64,000 nucleotides of DNA from Triglochin maritima (Eukaryota; Streptophyta; Magnoliopsida; Alismatales; Juncaginaceae): assembly GCA_963682175.1 (NCBI GenBank), contig OY821777.1:14900001-14964000 (forward strand), written 5' to 3'. Both the position numbers and the translations under genes were made by a program. This document shows positions 34,026-46,946 of the stretch, piece by piece. The notes under the pieces were generated by a model. It was not told the DNA's origin. It saw only the letters and a list, made by a program, of their open reading frames with translations, and ran no database searches. Numbering within the stretch: the first letter of the stretch is position 1; the number at the start of each line of letters is the position of its first letter.

Positions 34026-34666
34026 ATGAGCTGTAACGGTTGTCGAGTGCTCCGGAAGGGCTGCAGCGAGTCCTGCATTCTCCGGCCGTGCTTGCAGCGT
34101 TTCAACATGCCCGAGGCGCAGGGATACGCCACGATATTCGTCGCGAAGTTTTTCGGACGGGCGGGGCTTTTGAACTTCATCTCGTCCGTCCCAGAACAAC
34201 AACGGCCTGGTACGGACGAGATTTTTCTTTTTAAATAATAACTCCACTCATTACCAATTGGTTTCACGTCAATTATGTTACAATTGACGTTTTGTGAATT
34301 TGTCAATTTTCAACAGCTCTTTTCCAATCTCTCTTGTACGAGGCCTGCGGGCGAACGGTGAATCCGGTTAATGGGGCGGTGGGTCTTATGTGGACTGGGA
34401 ATTGGCACATATGCGAGGCGGCGGTGGAAACTGTGCTCCGGGGAGGAACTCTCCGGCCACTACCTTACCTTTCTAGTGCCACCGGGGAGATGCCGGACTT
34501 ATACGTGAGAGATAAGTCATCGTATCTTAATAGTCGAAAAAACGTACATCACGAGGCACAACGACATAACCGTCTGTCGCAGATGTACGCCGGAACACCG
34601 TCCGATGAGTCAGTGATAACATACTCCGACGCCGGAGCGCCTATGTTATTGAACCTGTTCATGTGA
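34026..34666 (+). CDS. LOB-domain (LBD) class II transcription factor, two exons
   Basis: Exon 1 is 34026-34209 and exon 2 is 34317-34666, with a 107-bp GT-AG intron (34210-34316). The join gives [15 protein letters not shown] and a 177-aa protein. The start is the ATG immediately before SCNGC. The DNA-binding C block is [15 protein letters not shown] (C3, C6, C13, C17; CX2CX6CX3C). The GAS-like block follows ([19 protein letters not shown]), then [20 protein letters not shown] and [13 protein letters not shown]. These are class II features, close to LBD37/38/39 and LBD40-42, which in Arabidopsis include nitrate-responsive repressors of anthocyanin and nitrogen genes. It ends LLNLFM. At 177 aa it is shorter than the 230-260 aa usual for class II, because the variable C-terminal half is reduced. 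It is a nuclear protein with no sign of damage. The exact orthologue is undecided. Confidence 0.95.
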
Positions 34667-37354
34667 GAGGACTGGAGTGCAAATACTTTTTTGTTGAGGT
34701 GTTTGATTTGTGAGATATAAATAGAAGAGAGGACTTTGTTGTAACTCTTTGGGACGAGATTTGTCCTTTCTGCTAATTTTCCCTTTCCGTCACTGTATTT
34801 GCTAGTATAAATATTTTTTGGGTTTTTTGTTTTCTTGTTTTATGACTTTTGCTTGTGTTGGGTCTCTTCGATTAATAATAATTATTGTAAATTAAGACTC
34901 CGGGAAAGGAGGAGAAGAAGAGTTTAATGTTGTGTGCATCCAAACAGGCTGTCCTTTTAAATCCTATTAGATTATGTGTGCCAAAAAATAATTCTAATTA
35001 GTTACATTTTGGAAGTTTACATTGTTACCTTCTTTTAATATTCAGGAAACTGTTACCTTCTATTTTACTTAATGTTTTCTACTTTTTATCTGTTTACTGT
35101 TTTCTAGACTCTAGACGCACTTCTTATTGTCCGTGAAGATATATCTCATTATTTCCTATGTAAGACGAGAATCTGTGAATGGTTGTAAAGCGATAACTTT
35201 CAAGAAAAATAAGAGAATAATATATTTTGGTATTTGTATCGTGAAAAACAACGAGCAAATAGGAGAGAGAAACTTTAATTTTTGTTTCAAATAAATGAAA
35301 ATTTTCATTTATTGCTTCGATATTGAATTTGAGCTTATCAACAACTATGTTTGAACGTATATCTGCACAAAACCTTGGGTGGTTTTTGTTTAAATACCTC
35401 ATACATCTTCTATTTGACAAAATACTATCAATATTTTCAATATTACTTTAGCACCCTCCACGTTTTTTTGCTAAAAAGTCATTGATATTATTACGTTTTT
35501 TTTTCTTTTGCCCCTGATTAATGGTAGAACCTGACGATGTTACGATACAAATTTAGGAAATAACTAACATTACTTCATATGAATTGTTTGTTAAGAACCC
35601 AACACCCACCCAAATTCAAGCCCAAACCCAACAAGATAAATTATTATGAGTCCACTCCAATATACCCAATATACGGAGATTTTATACTTTAAATTTTTTT
35701 ATTTTCTCCGTTACTTGAAAGAATTCTACAAACTCCAACTCTAGAAATTATCACCTTCTCTACACACACTTTGATCCACCAGTATAAATAGATCATAGAT
35801 GTTATTATATTCATCTCTATTCTATTGCATTCCAAACAAGAGTTATATTCCACCACTACAAAAAAAAGTCTTGTAGTTCTGTTAGTTAGTGAGTGTATAT
35901 TGTAATAAATGGTCTTATATAAAAGTTAATATAGTAGTAGAAAAAATATTTGTGTGTATCTCACAAGATAGATATTGTGTAAGTATAAATTGTAGCATTA
36001 TAACATTAGTTGTTATAAATATAAGCTTACATTTCATTTATTTTCGAGTCTTTTCTACTCAACATCAACCACAAACTCATCAGATTAAATAACAATATGA
36101 AGTTATTGTTATTTAAATAACAATATAAAGTAATCAACCACAATCTTGTTTAACAATATTAACTGTTTATATTTATATATATATATATGGTAGATCACAA
36201 ATGTTGCACTATCTCTAAACTTCAAAATGACCTAAACTTTCTATTCTAGATTTCTAAGATATTTAGTGGGGTAATCAGTAAATTAATAATATGTTAGGTT
36301 AGTAATTCTCTTGAAATCACAATAAATTTTGCAACGATAACTGCATAGTGAATATTCAAGCAAAAATAACAATATGAAGTTAGATTTAACAAATATAAGA
36401 TTCACAAAGAGTATTTAAGCAAAAATAACATCTTAGTTACGTATAATTGTGTAGACATCAGGTTAAGTGAAATACTCAAAACGTTAATTGTTAAACAAGA
36501 TTTTAACAACATAACTTGAATTAATCTAAGTATATTTCCTAATACGCGTTGTCGCGGCGTTGTTATTTCTTACAACGATTTCATTAAAAATGGAAAGAAC
36601 GAAAAATCTCCGGAAGAAAAAAATGTTATATCACAAACCATTGAATTTTGAAGAAAAAAAATAAACACAAACTCATACATAATGATCGACATTATTAAAA
36701 TGCATTAGAAAAGTTGAAGAAGATGGTGAATGCTGGATACCATATTTTAATTATTATCTTATATGACGAAGATGTCGATGTATGTAAGACCAAATCTATT
36801 CCTCCCAAGTTGCATTTATATACTACCCAATTGTGTTCTACTTTGAGTGATTTTATTCATATCATAAATAAAATACAATTCTTTTAGAGTTAAAAGAAAG
36901 TATACTTTGCATATACTTACACAAGTAATTTTAGAATAAATTTGCAATTCATTTATTCCATTCAACCTTGTTACACGTTCCTAGAAAATTTGAGGTTTAA
37001 TTTTTCACTATCTTTGTCATACCTCCAAGTTCCAAAATTGGCAATATTTTGTCCCCAAATATTGTGAAAGAAATAATTTTAGGGTTACAACCATATTTAA
37101 ACAAAATCTTTTTTTAGCGATCATATCCCTACTAAATAAATTCAAATCCACTAGTCGGAGCCAATATTAACCGTATTGTTTTCACCCTGGCATCCACTTT
37201 ATATATATCAACCAGCTCACTTTAGCTCCAACTTCAATATCATCTGAACATAGTTGATAAGTATAAAAATTCAAGTGCCACCAAGTCGTGGCCTCATCTC
37301 ACCGACAATGTTTTTTGTTAGAATGGTAGGGTTAATTTTAATTATCAGGTAGAG
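34667..37354. other. AT-rich intergenic DNA downstream of the LBD gene
   Basis: No gene was found. A CACTACAAAAAAAAGTC stretch near 35853 resembles a fragment of a CACTA transposon end. A (TA)n run lies at 36171-36187. Confidence 0.5.
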
Positions 37355-37469
37355 GCTACAACAAAATATAATTTTTAATTTTTTTCCCACGGTTAAGTGT
37401 TAATTTGTGGTCTTTTTACCCACGGATTTCACCATTTCAGACGTGGTTGTATTGAGATTTTGTTGTAGC
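37355..37469. mobile_element. Small CACTA-like MITE
   Basis: Perfect 13-bp terminal inverted repeats (GCTACAACAAAAT and complement) bound a 115-bp segment. Inside, CCCACGG occurs twice (near 37386 and 37421), as is common in CACTA-derived miniature elements. The first two bases differ from canonical CACTA ends, and no clear 3-bp target duplication is seen. Confidence 0.5.
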
Positions 37470-38936
37470 TAGGTTAATTGTGAACCACATCGATCCCACT
37501 AATCACATGTAATTATGGGAGTGAGGATGGAATTGTATCTCACCTCCATCCAACTAGTGACTTAGCCGGTTGACCACATCTCACCAACAAGTTGAAGGCA
37601 ATTTAATTGGAACATAAAAATGAACCATGATCAATTAATAATAAGGTAGCAAATTTGGCACATCCAAATCCAACAGGCAAAGTTGTAGGTGTGCTTGTCA
37701 TGTCACCCTCGAGATTGGTTGTTCCTCATTCGATGGACACCAAAAAATTAAAGAGATCCCAATTCTGGGATCTCTCGTCATGTATATATGTCTCTCTCTC
37801 TCTCTCTCCAAACCGCTGCGTTGTCGACGCATCGTCTCTTTCATCAATTCCTAGCGTTTTCTTTTCTTCCTTTTGCTTTCCAACGTTGGGTCTGCGTCTT
37901 CATCGAATTTGGATGCCTATCTAGGAGGATAAGTTATAAGTTCCTATATTATCGATCGGGAGTACGTACGTACGTTGGAGGTGTAAACGAACCGGATGTG
38001 GTTTGGATACAAATACATCTCGATCGAGTACACCAAATTGATGCTATATGTAATTACAGCTAAAGAATATTCGTTAGTAGGGTTGTTAATTTTTTTCTGG
38101 GTAATTTAGTTTTAACTCGAGTGTTTGAACCATAACGTATTATAACACTTCTCCCTTTGAAGATATTCACCCTCGATCATGTAACTTAATTATCGCAACT
38201 GATACACCGATTTTATCAGCTCAGTTTGCCTAAATTCTTACTGATTGTCATCAAATATTCTCAAATTTGCCTTTATTTACATGGATGCATTAGTCATGAG
38301 CATTTCTTATTAAGTTGTTGGCATTTTTTACAGGGGAAAGAATGATGGTTGTCATTGTTCTTCCAACTACCGTGCACAAGTTGATTAGTTAAACATAAGA
38401 TGACACACACAAAATCATTAATCATCATTAATCCAATTTACTGCAAGCTTGTGTGTCGACCACAGTCGTCCACTTTTTTGTTTCTACAAATATTTTACAG
38501 CAACGATACAAATAAAAGCACCACTCAATGATATATATTAAACAGTGGTTTGAATGTGCAAGCACGAGAACGCTGAATCCACTCTCATTAAACAATCGCA
38601 GAGAAAAGAGATTCCACCGTAATCACAAATCCAACTGGATGACTAACAAATCAAGAAGATTCGATAATCGCAAAAGAAATAAACAAACCATGAAGATTCT
38701 TACGTCTATATGTAGATGAACAACGTCATCATGCATGCTTCGCTACCATTGTCATAATTATCAACATAACTGGACGTCAACGTTTTGCACGCACACACAC
38801 CCTTCGTGTACGATCTCATTTCAATTACCTCCTCGATCTTTAAAACATAATGACTATCTTTAAAACATAAGATGATTTGAGTTGAGTTGGGAGGTTGAAA
38901 GACATTTGAGAGTTTTAATAGGAAAAGACGAGATAA
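37470..38936. other. Intergenic DNA, no gene seen
   Basis: A (CT)n run lies at about 37791-37809. I found no supported coding exon, and the open frames near it are short and unfamiliar. Two direct copies of ATCTTTAAAACATAA lie near 38836 and 38855. Confidence 0.45.
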
Positions 38937-38941
38937 ATTGG

Positions 38942-39213
38942 TGTTAAAGTGGGCGCGTCCAACTCAAAACCAATTGGCTTTGAGTTGGACGTGCCCACTT
39001 CAACATGGTATCGGAGCCTGGATAACCCTCACGGGCAGGCGTAACCTCTCCCATTTGTGTCACGCGTAGACACGGTAGACCCGGTCACGCGTGCGGGGGA
39101 GTGTTAGAATAGTCTCACATCGAAGAAATGTGGGCTATCTCCTGGGGTTATAAGTTGGGTTGCCTCTCCACTCATTGCCAATTGATTTTGAGTTGGACGT
39201 GCCCACTTCAACA
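38942..39213 (+). mobile_element. TRIM retrotransposon with a fold-back 5' LTR
   Basis: This is a 272-bp miniature LTR retrotransposon. The 3' LTR (39102-39213, 112 bp) runs from TGTTAGAATAGTC to CCCACTTCAACA. The PBS TGGTATCGGAGCC (39006-39018) differs at one base from the tRNA-iMet complement, and a purine tract GCGGGGGAG precedes the 3' LTR. The 5' LTR is abnormal. Only its last part (about 38971-39005) matches, and its left side is an inverted copy of that same end, so 38942-39005 forms a hairpin with 25 of 27 paired bases around a CCAATTGG palindrome. A perfect 5-bp target duplication (ATTGG at 38937-38941 and 39214-39218) shows it integrated in this form. Confidence 0.85.
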
Positions 39214-39315
39214 ATTGGGATAAGATGCGAATGTCATGTGTGTACGCTAATTTAAGTGTCAAAATATTTTTCTATTAGGTGAAAGTCAAGTGACTCCAGA
39301 AAAACCAACATATTA

Positions 39316-41290
39316 GAGCATCCGCAGGCATGACCTAGGTCATCCTTTCTATCTTCTCTCTCACTGTCACGTCATCATCACTCAACCTCATCTTTTTTCT
39401 TCAATATTCACCCACTAACCATAACTTATGTCATCCCACTATCTTTCCTCCACATCATTAAAAAAATTCTCAACTTTTATTTTTTCCAAGATTATTTATA
39501 TTTACCAAAAACATTAATAATTTTTGTGGAAAAAATAAAATAACAATAAATCTCGTATTTTCAAATTGCATATACTTTATTTATTTAACCATCAATGATC
39601 ATCAAATACTAAATATCATTAATATTAAAAAAACAAATATTACATTATTTTTAGCAAACATACGCTTACATTACAGGAGATGATAAACCAAATACACGAG
39701 ATAAACCAAATAATACACGACATAATTCAAATATTACACGACATAAAACACAATTAAGTGTCGCTTCCGCCGAATCGCTGTCAGATGTTCTCGATCAAGT
39801 CTGTCCTCAGCGCGAGATGGTCACGAACGCGGTCTTTGTTGTTTATGTAGGCATTAATGTCCAGAACCCATGCAGTGGAGTAAGACGTTGGTCCCGGACT
39901 CGATATGTCGTGATCCTGCTCAAACTCAATTGTATCATAAATCATGGAATAAGATTCACGCTCGTCCTCCACGATCATGTTGTGCATTATAATGCACGCA
40001 ATGATTATTTTGTTTAGGATGTCAGCATTCCACGCAAGAGATGACCTCATTAGGACTGTCCATCATGTCTGCAACACTCCAAACGCGCATTCTACGTCTT
40101 TACACACTGCATCTTGGTGTTGTGCAAATAACATATCCTTGGGAGTTTGTGGAAATGGGATGGACCTCATGAATATCACTCACTGCGGGTAAATGTCATC
40201 TGTAAGATAATATCCCATATCATATTGACGATCATTAACCTCGTACCGGACGGGAGGCGCACGTCCTTCCAACACGTCATTAAAAATGGGAGATCGTTGA
40301 AGTACGTTGAGATCATTACAGGAGCCGGGAATACCGAAAAATGTATGTCATATCCAGAGGTTGTACGACGTTATAGCTTCTAACACAATTGTTGTTTTGT
40401 CGCTCTGGCCTTGGTATTGTCATTTCCATGATGCCTTGGAGCCTAACGCGACATCGCCTTAGAGCCTCACGACTCCGCCCACGAGTCGCCCTACTAGTCG
40501 CCCACACTCAAGCTCTTCGAGTGCTTTAATGCTTACTCTCCTCCAAAGCTCGTCCAATGCATCGTCAGAGGAGGAGCTTGGTGGGTATCTTAAATTGGAG
40601 CTCATTGAATTAGACATGTTTGATCAGATATGCCTTACCACTTCATTTTTTTATAATGTCGAACTAACAGTCTACAGTACGCACGTGATGTCTTATCTTG
40701 TCGGACTGACAATCTACAGTACGCGTGTGATGCCTTATCTAAACGATTTGAAATATTGTCTGCGAATATAATTATCTTAAAATCATCTTGGGAAAACTAA
40801 TAAAATGGAAAACCTGTTTACAAAGCTAAGCTAAATCAGAGAAGTTAATTGGTGTATTTCAGTATAATTTTCATACTTTAATTATAATGTTATTGTTGGG
40901 ATTGACTCATACGTCTTATGCCCATCCCGATTGGTCGGTCGGGGTCTCGCCAAGCACAATGTTTATTTTGGACTTGAGATTTATTAGTAATTTGGTACCG
41001 ATTTGAGTGTTTGGATCTTGAAAATCCAACAGTTATCAAAATACAATAAACTCTATAACCCTAATTATTATCAAAATATAAACTAAAGCTACTTAAATCA
41101 TAACTATTTATCAAAATATAAACCCCTAATTATTAAAACAAATAACAAACCAAAAATAAAAAAATTCGGACCAACCGAGTTGTGCCACTTGGCACAACCC
41201 GATCGACGCCCTGGTTGCTGGACAACATGGTCGTTCAGCGACCGACCGGGTCAGGGTCATTCTAGATGGACGACCCCGCTAATGGTGGTC
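39316..41290 (-). mobile_element. PIF/Harbinger-type transposon, decayed
   Basis: The element starts GAGCATCCGCAGG and ends CCGCTAATGGTGGTC, with the 3-bp target TTA on both sides (39313-39315 and 41291-41293), as expected for PIF/Harbinger. Terminal repeats match only partly by eye. A transposase relic lies on the minus strand (39781-40617). I do not see the companion Myb-like ORF. The outer segments are AT-rich and non-coding. Confidence 0.7.
39781..40617 (-). pseudogene. PIF/Harbinger transposase (ALP1-like nuclease) pseudogene
   Basis: The relic begins MSNSMSSNLRYPPSSSSDD at 40617 and reads through DELWRRVSIKALEELECGR to a stop. It is then recognisable in another frame as FGIPGSCNDLNVLQRSPIFN and RQYDMGYYLTDDIYP, which hold the conserved Asp residues of the DDE nuclease. 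VCKDVECAFGVLQ, with the catalytic Glu region, follows. The last segment is LAWNADILNKIIIACIIMHN then MIVEDERESY, to the stop at 39781. At least three in-frame stops (one where a Trp is expected after YPQ) and a deletion of the segment following FGVLQ make it non-functional. Confidence 0.88.
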
Positions 41291-41293
41291 TTA

Positions 41294-43794
41294 GGATAGA
41301 ATAATAACAAGTTAACCATAGAAGGCAACAATAGTTGAGGGATATGTATAACTATGTATGTGCTATATATTTATAATTTGGGGCCAGGGAAGTAATTAAG
41401 CTAAATAGGACATGGTTCATGAGGCATTATGTAATTCTAATAATCTTGTTTAATATGGTTATCCTCATCTCCCACGTCTAGGTTCCACTAATTCTTTCCA
41501 TGCAATATCCCAAGAGTGAGATCAGCATATATACTGAATCTAGTTGACCACTTGACTAATTTAATTAACTACCCGTAACATCAAGAAAAATATATAAATG
41601 TATGTAGTTGGTTTAACAGTAATATTGTCTGTCTCGTACAAACCGTTCACATAACATTGCACGCAAAATATCAGGCTTAATTTTGTGATATTATATCGCA
41701 TAAACGTGTGCTTGTAGTTGTCATGGAAGAAATGAAAGGTTGAATCCCGACAACTTACCAAACACAATGAGCTTCCTTTACTCCCACCAACTAATTTAAA
41801 CTTAAATTAACCGCATAATGATGTGCTTTATATTTGTTTATAGAGTTGGATTCATGTCTACTTGTTGAATCCCTAAAAGACAAGAATTGAGTCATTTTTC
41901 TCCTTTTTTTGGCAAAGTATTCACTCTTGGATGTTGTCTTTTGGTGGTCGTCAAGGGTGCTATTACGAGTTTTTTTGTTTACAGTTTGCACTGTTGACGT
42001 GATTAAATTAACAGGACTTCGCTTGGTGGTTTTATCATAAATTATGCTCCATCACATTTATAGAATTTTTTTTATCAAAACCGGAGGGGATCACGGAGAT
42101 TATGAAAAATAAAGGTTGTAGCCTAATTAAGAAGACATCAATTTTTTTTTGTAAAGAGTAATTTCGTGCTACAACAAAATAATTGACATGCTTGAAATTA
42201 AAAAATGTAAATTTCGCATTGATATACTTTAAATATCTTGAACATAATATTATAATTCCCCTATTTCTTTTTAAAATAGGAAGTACCTTTCAATTCGATG
42301 AACTTCCACCATTAAGGCAAATTATTTGGTTTTGTTTCATGCAAATTTGTAGTAAATATTTCCTCAATCGATTTTATTTTTTCCTTGTCGTATACACCCT
42401 CGAACCTAACACTAATTATTTATCAAAAGATTCTTAATTTCCACTACTAATGGAAGCACATGTGGGAAGCAAACCTGTAGTCATTGTTTTAGCAATATAG
42501 TAGACTAATTGGAAAGCGGATATTTCTCTCAAATGAAGTCATGGTTTGCTATATCATAATCTTACTTGCATGACGTACACCATCGAAAAATTGTCTCAAG
42601 TGGATTTCCTACTTGGAATCCTCCTAATTAGAATGACATAAGCTATGTGTGTGTTGGCCCTCCTTCTCGAAATCACGTTACCATACATGTCACAAAAAGA
42701 GAATAAAGTTTCTGCATTCACACGTTCGGAATTATTATCATAATTAAGGTACCAATCAGTGTGTATGTCTTTTGGTTATGGTTTTAGTGTTACCAATATA
42801 TGGCATCTTAACTACTGGATTATTCTTATATATGTATTCTTAAGTATCCAAGTTTAAACGGTCATATTGGGCCGGTTAGCTCAATCTTATCCGATTCGTA
42901 AATGATTCCGTAACCCTTACTTAACAGGCTCTAAACTTGCAACATCAAAAGCAATCATCAATTTCAACTAGTAAAAAGAACTTTGAAAGATAAAATTCTT
43001 CACACAGCAAAGCAATCTTCAAATGCCCTGCTCTGGTTTAACTACCAACTTAACTAGTAATTGATCACTTTTCGTTTAGGATGAGGTCTTCCTTCCATGG
43101 TAGAAAGTTGAATCAACCAACCAATATGGAGAACTATAGGAATGGAGATTCAAATACATACAAAGCACATTTTGGTGATCAACTTTTGATTCCTCAAATC
43201 AAGAATGACATGTGATTCCAATTGACATCTAAAACAACATAGAATCTTCCTACTTACGTTAGTGTAAATCTGAAATCTAATTCTCAGATTCGGTCGGATT
43301 TTATCAAAATGTAATTCCAAACAGACACTAAGTTAACTATTTTGATAACTCGACAGTTAAGAATTTGAACCAAAAGGATGAGAATAATACAGCACACTTC
43401 CTATCTCAAGCGTTAACAAATATTACTAAGTACATGAGCTTATGTCGTATCAGTTACGGAAGAGAGGGAGAGTCTTTTCAACTGTGAACTAAATTTTCTC
43501 TTCATTAATTGTGCAACTGATACAAATACAACAAAAAGACACCTCTATTTAATTTGTACAACTACTGAATGGTCTTATTAACACACACACTTAATATTTT
43601 TTCTATGAATTTGATTATATACAATACCCTTCTTTGATCTCCATGTAGAAATCCTCTACTGAAAAAAGTACGTTATAAGTGAAAAATGATACAAAACAAC
43701 ATGAATAAAGAGATCCCTTTTTCAGCAATTGAGGCTATTAACGACTCGTAGCAATGATGTTAGTTTTTAGGGAGAAAAAGTAATTCCATGCACT
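41294..43794. other. Intergenic DNA, no gene seen
   Basis: This stretch is AT-rich and without supported exons. GTGCTACAACAAAATAATTG near 42167 resembles one CACTA-like end. GGCCGGTTAGCTCAA near 42872 superficially resembles a tRNA start, but no cloverleaf follows. Confidence 0.5.
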
Positions 43795-46780
43795 TCACAA
43801 CTTTGTCTTCTGTCCTCGTAGTTGTAATATTTGTGTCTGCAAGCTACATTGTTTTACCTGTTTCGCGGCTAGTCGTGAGCGACATTGTATGATGAGTTGT
43901 AATTTTGTAACCTTACCATGTGAATACAAGGGCTAAACTTACATGTAGGGTGGCTACCATTGAAAGAATTTCTTTGGCTTGATGTAGAAGAGCTTGTTCT
44001 TGCCCAGCAACTTTGCCGAGTTCAGATATCACTGAGCTTGCTCCCTCAGCCTGGGAAGTTGGATCGACGAATTTAAGTTACATTGAATCGATGATATATA
44101 GTTAAAAGGTCAATACATTTTTATTGGTGAATCTTAAACTTCATCTTATAGACTTAAAATGATCATTGGTGAATCTTAAACTTCTCAAGGCCAATACATT
44201 TTGAACCAGCATATGCCAATTTCAGTCTAAATTGATGCCAATTAGCAAAAGAAACATCCATCGAGAATAAATTGCTTTAGTTCAGATAGCATTTATGATA
44301 TTGGTTTGCTGGTTAATTTCATCAGTAGTTCAAAATATCGACAGAACTACGCAGATGCATTTGGGTGATCGAAACTACATAACCAGATCGCGCCAGATAA
44401 GAATTAATATAATCTGAAAGCAGAAGACACCGAATAACCTGAAATTCAGGAACTCACTTTAATTGAAAGAGAGCGTATAGAAGATGTCATTGCTTGCATT
44501 ACATCAACTGCCGAGCCAACCGCTTCCGTAACATCTTGACCTTCTGCCTGTGAAAGACAGAAGTAGTACCATGAGTTAATTGCAATTAACTTTTGCTCAA
44601 AGCCAGTTCTAGAATTTTTGAAGTACAAACCCGAGCACCGCTGATAACAGGCAGACGGAGGGTGCTTGCTTTCAAAGCTTCGACCGAACCTGATAAAGAA
44701 TCTGAATGTTCTCTGTCTATAAGTGACCACTCCTCAAGATAGGCCATCTGCGGTAGAAAATATGAGAAAATGATGAAAATTGTTTTTTAGGAGGACTAGT
44801 TTCCTTAAAGAAACAAAACCTTGGAAACTTATTTAGGAATTATTTTTTCATACCAAATTGAGGTATATAAAACTTTATACTTGTCCAAATACATGTTTTG
44901 ATAATTTCAGGTACTGAACTAGTTAGTTAGTTAGTTAGTTAGTTAATATTTGAAGGTACACAAGTGGTTCTCGATGGTTGATAACATACTAAGTATATGA
45001 ATTTTATGATTTAAGGCATTGAAGTGATTTGCAACCACAGCCAAGAACACTGAAGTTATGAGTTCTAAAATCCAATATCTACCACCGCTAAGTATACTAC
45101 ATTGATGAGTTTGGTGTTTTAAACAAAAGAATCGGTTTACCCAAGAGAATAAAGTTTTAACGACTGAAATTCTAATTTTGATCATGGTTTTGTTTCAGAC
45201 ATAGCTTTCCAAGATCAACGATATGATTCGTGGGGAAAAAAACATGTTTGACTTGTTTCCTCCGGTCTTTAATAATGCATCTACCCTCATTTAAGGAATA
45301 CACTGTCATTCTCCCATTTATAAATCTAGTGGCAAATGTGATTAGCAATACATACAAAACAAGTGCATTAGACCAAAGCTGAAGCCATGATCCCTACCTG
45401 ATCTCTGAGAATGGAAGCTAGCTTCAAATTTTGGGTCAGAACTTGAATCTTCATCCTTTTAATTGTCACAGAGGTTTGCTTTTTCGACACATCAATCCAA
45501 GTGTCGTATAGCTTTTTCTGATACAAAAACATCTGATCAGTTGATTCCAGCCAAACAAAATACGAACCAAAAACAGCATTAGCTCGAAAGTCACCAATGA
45601 AATAACAAATCTACCTCTGCATCTGATCTCTGAGCCATTTGGGCAGCCTCGGCCCTCGCATTTGCAAACCGCCATTGCAAATGCCCGTTGTGCAATCTTC
45701 TCAACAAATGTGCCTCGTCAATCCGATTCTCTCCTTTCTTTGATCTCCGCACCTCAGCTGCAAAGCTAATTATGGAGGGTGCTAGCCCGGGCTGTGTAAC
45801 AGTTGTCGTACCGCCACTCCTGCGCTGCAAAGGGCTAGAGCCAGCCCTTGCTGGAGTAACTAAGACCTTGGAACAAGAATTTATGACAATTTTACCTCAA
45901 ACTCGGTTTTTTTATATATAAAAAAAGTTTAGCTAATTCAGATCAATTTAGTTTAGCTTGAGTATATAATGTAAGTCCATAGACTTAGAGTATGATGTCA
46001 GTACAATTTTGCAATTTCATACTGCCTACGAAATATATATCAAAGTTATTTATTATTCCAGTAAACCAATTAGCTTAACTAGTTATCTCAACTAAGTGTT
46101 GCATATTTGAATTCCAGCAACGACTTCAATGCTAGGATTTTCCTATTCCTTTTCTTATACTTCTCTACTTGAGAGTTTATGTATGTTTATACTTTGTTTG
46201 GTTTAAAAAATAGTATGATTTCAAGAGAGAAAACCTATTACATTTAACTAAAGACAATTAGTTGAGTTTAATAGTACATTGGGATACAAAATGTAAAGGG
46301 AAAAGAAAAGAAAGTTGATTGTCCTCCTAATTGACTGGACAGGAAGAAAAAAATGTTTAGACAAAAGTTAGAAGAAAAAAAAAGTTTGAGTAACTTTACA
46401 AGGTTTTCATTTTGTTGGTCTAACAGAAGCATTGAAATGAGTAAGTTAAAGGGCAATTTGCATATATAGGAAAGGAGAATAGATACCTTGGCAGGAGAAG
46501 AAGGCATGGAAGGCCGGCGAAGTGGCGAATTCAAAGCCGGAGAAGCCTTCCTCCGGCCTCCCTTCAACACACCACTCTCACTGTCGGACAGCGGGTCAAC
46601 ACCCAACCTTTTCTTCCGGCCATCAGGCGTGGAGTTATTGATTTTGGTTGTGTTGTAGAAGAAGGAACGGGTCTGGAAGGCGACGGGTAGGGAGCGAGTG
46701 GCGGCCGCGGCCGAGTTGGAGTGGGAAGCGGTTAACGGTTGGCGGGGGTTGTTGGTGGAGGAGGAGAAGGCCACCACCAT
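43795..46780 (-). CDS. QWRF-motif microtubule-associated protein (QWRF7-like, augmin HAUS8 family), seven exons
   Basis: QWRF proteins (DUF566) relate to augmin subunit 8 and bind microtubules; named members include EDE1 and SCO3. Minus-strand exons are 46780-46487, 45866-45615, 45517-45398, 44747-44631, 44547-44458, 44050-43943 and 43857-43795 (stop TGA). Every exon is a multiple of three, and all introns are GT-AG phase 0, giving 347 aa. Residues 1-98 form a basic, Ser/Pro-rich microtubule-binding-type tail (LRRPSMPSSPAK). The signature NGHLQWRFANARAEA has QWRF at residues 162-165. The rest is a predicted coiled-coil helical domain (KKLYDTWIDVSKKQTSVTIK, MAYLEEWSLIDREHS, ELGKVAGQEQALLHQAKEIL), ending GQKTKL. 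The short length fits QWRF7 (about 400 aa) better than EDE1 (over 600 aa). No lesion was seen. Confidence 0.94.
44924..44946. repeat. (GTTA)n microsatellite in QWRF intron 3
   Basis: About six GTTA units occur in the intron between exons 3 and 4 of the QWRF gene. Confidence 0.85.
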
Positions 46781-46938
46781 TGTGGATTGGTGGTGGTTAA
46801 TTAATTATTTGACACTGGATTAGTGGATCTCACAATGGTTGTGAGATTGAGAGGAAGAACAAGTGATGGGTGATGTTGTTTTATTTCTGAGATTGTAAGC
46901 AACCTCACAATTAACGCATTACATGCTGTAGATGTGTG

Positions 46939-46946
46939 TATATAAA
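46939..46946 (-). promoter_or_regulatory. Probable TATA box of the QWRF gene
   Basis: TTTATATA on the minus strand lies about 160 bp before the start codon at 46780. It is the only good TATA-like site in the proximal upstream region. Confidence 0.5.

Noticed and set aside
42871..42950. tRNA-like start GGCCGGTTAGCTCAA
   Set aside because: The following sequence cannot be folded into a cloverleaf, and no T-arm consensus is present at the right distance.
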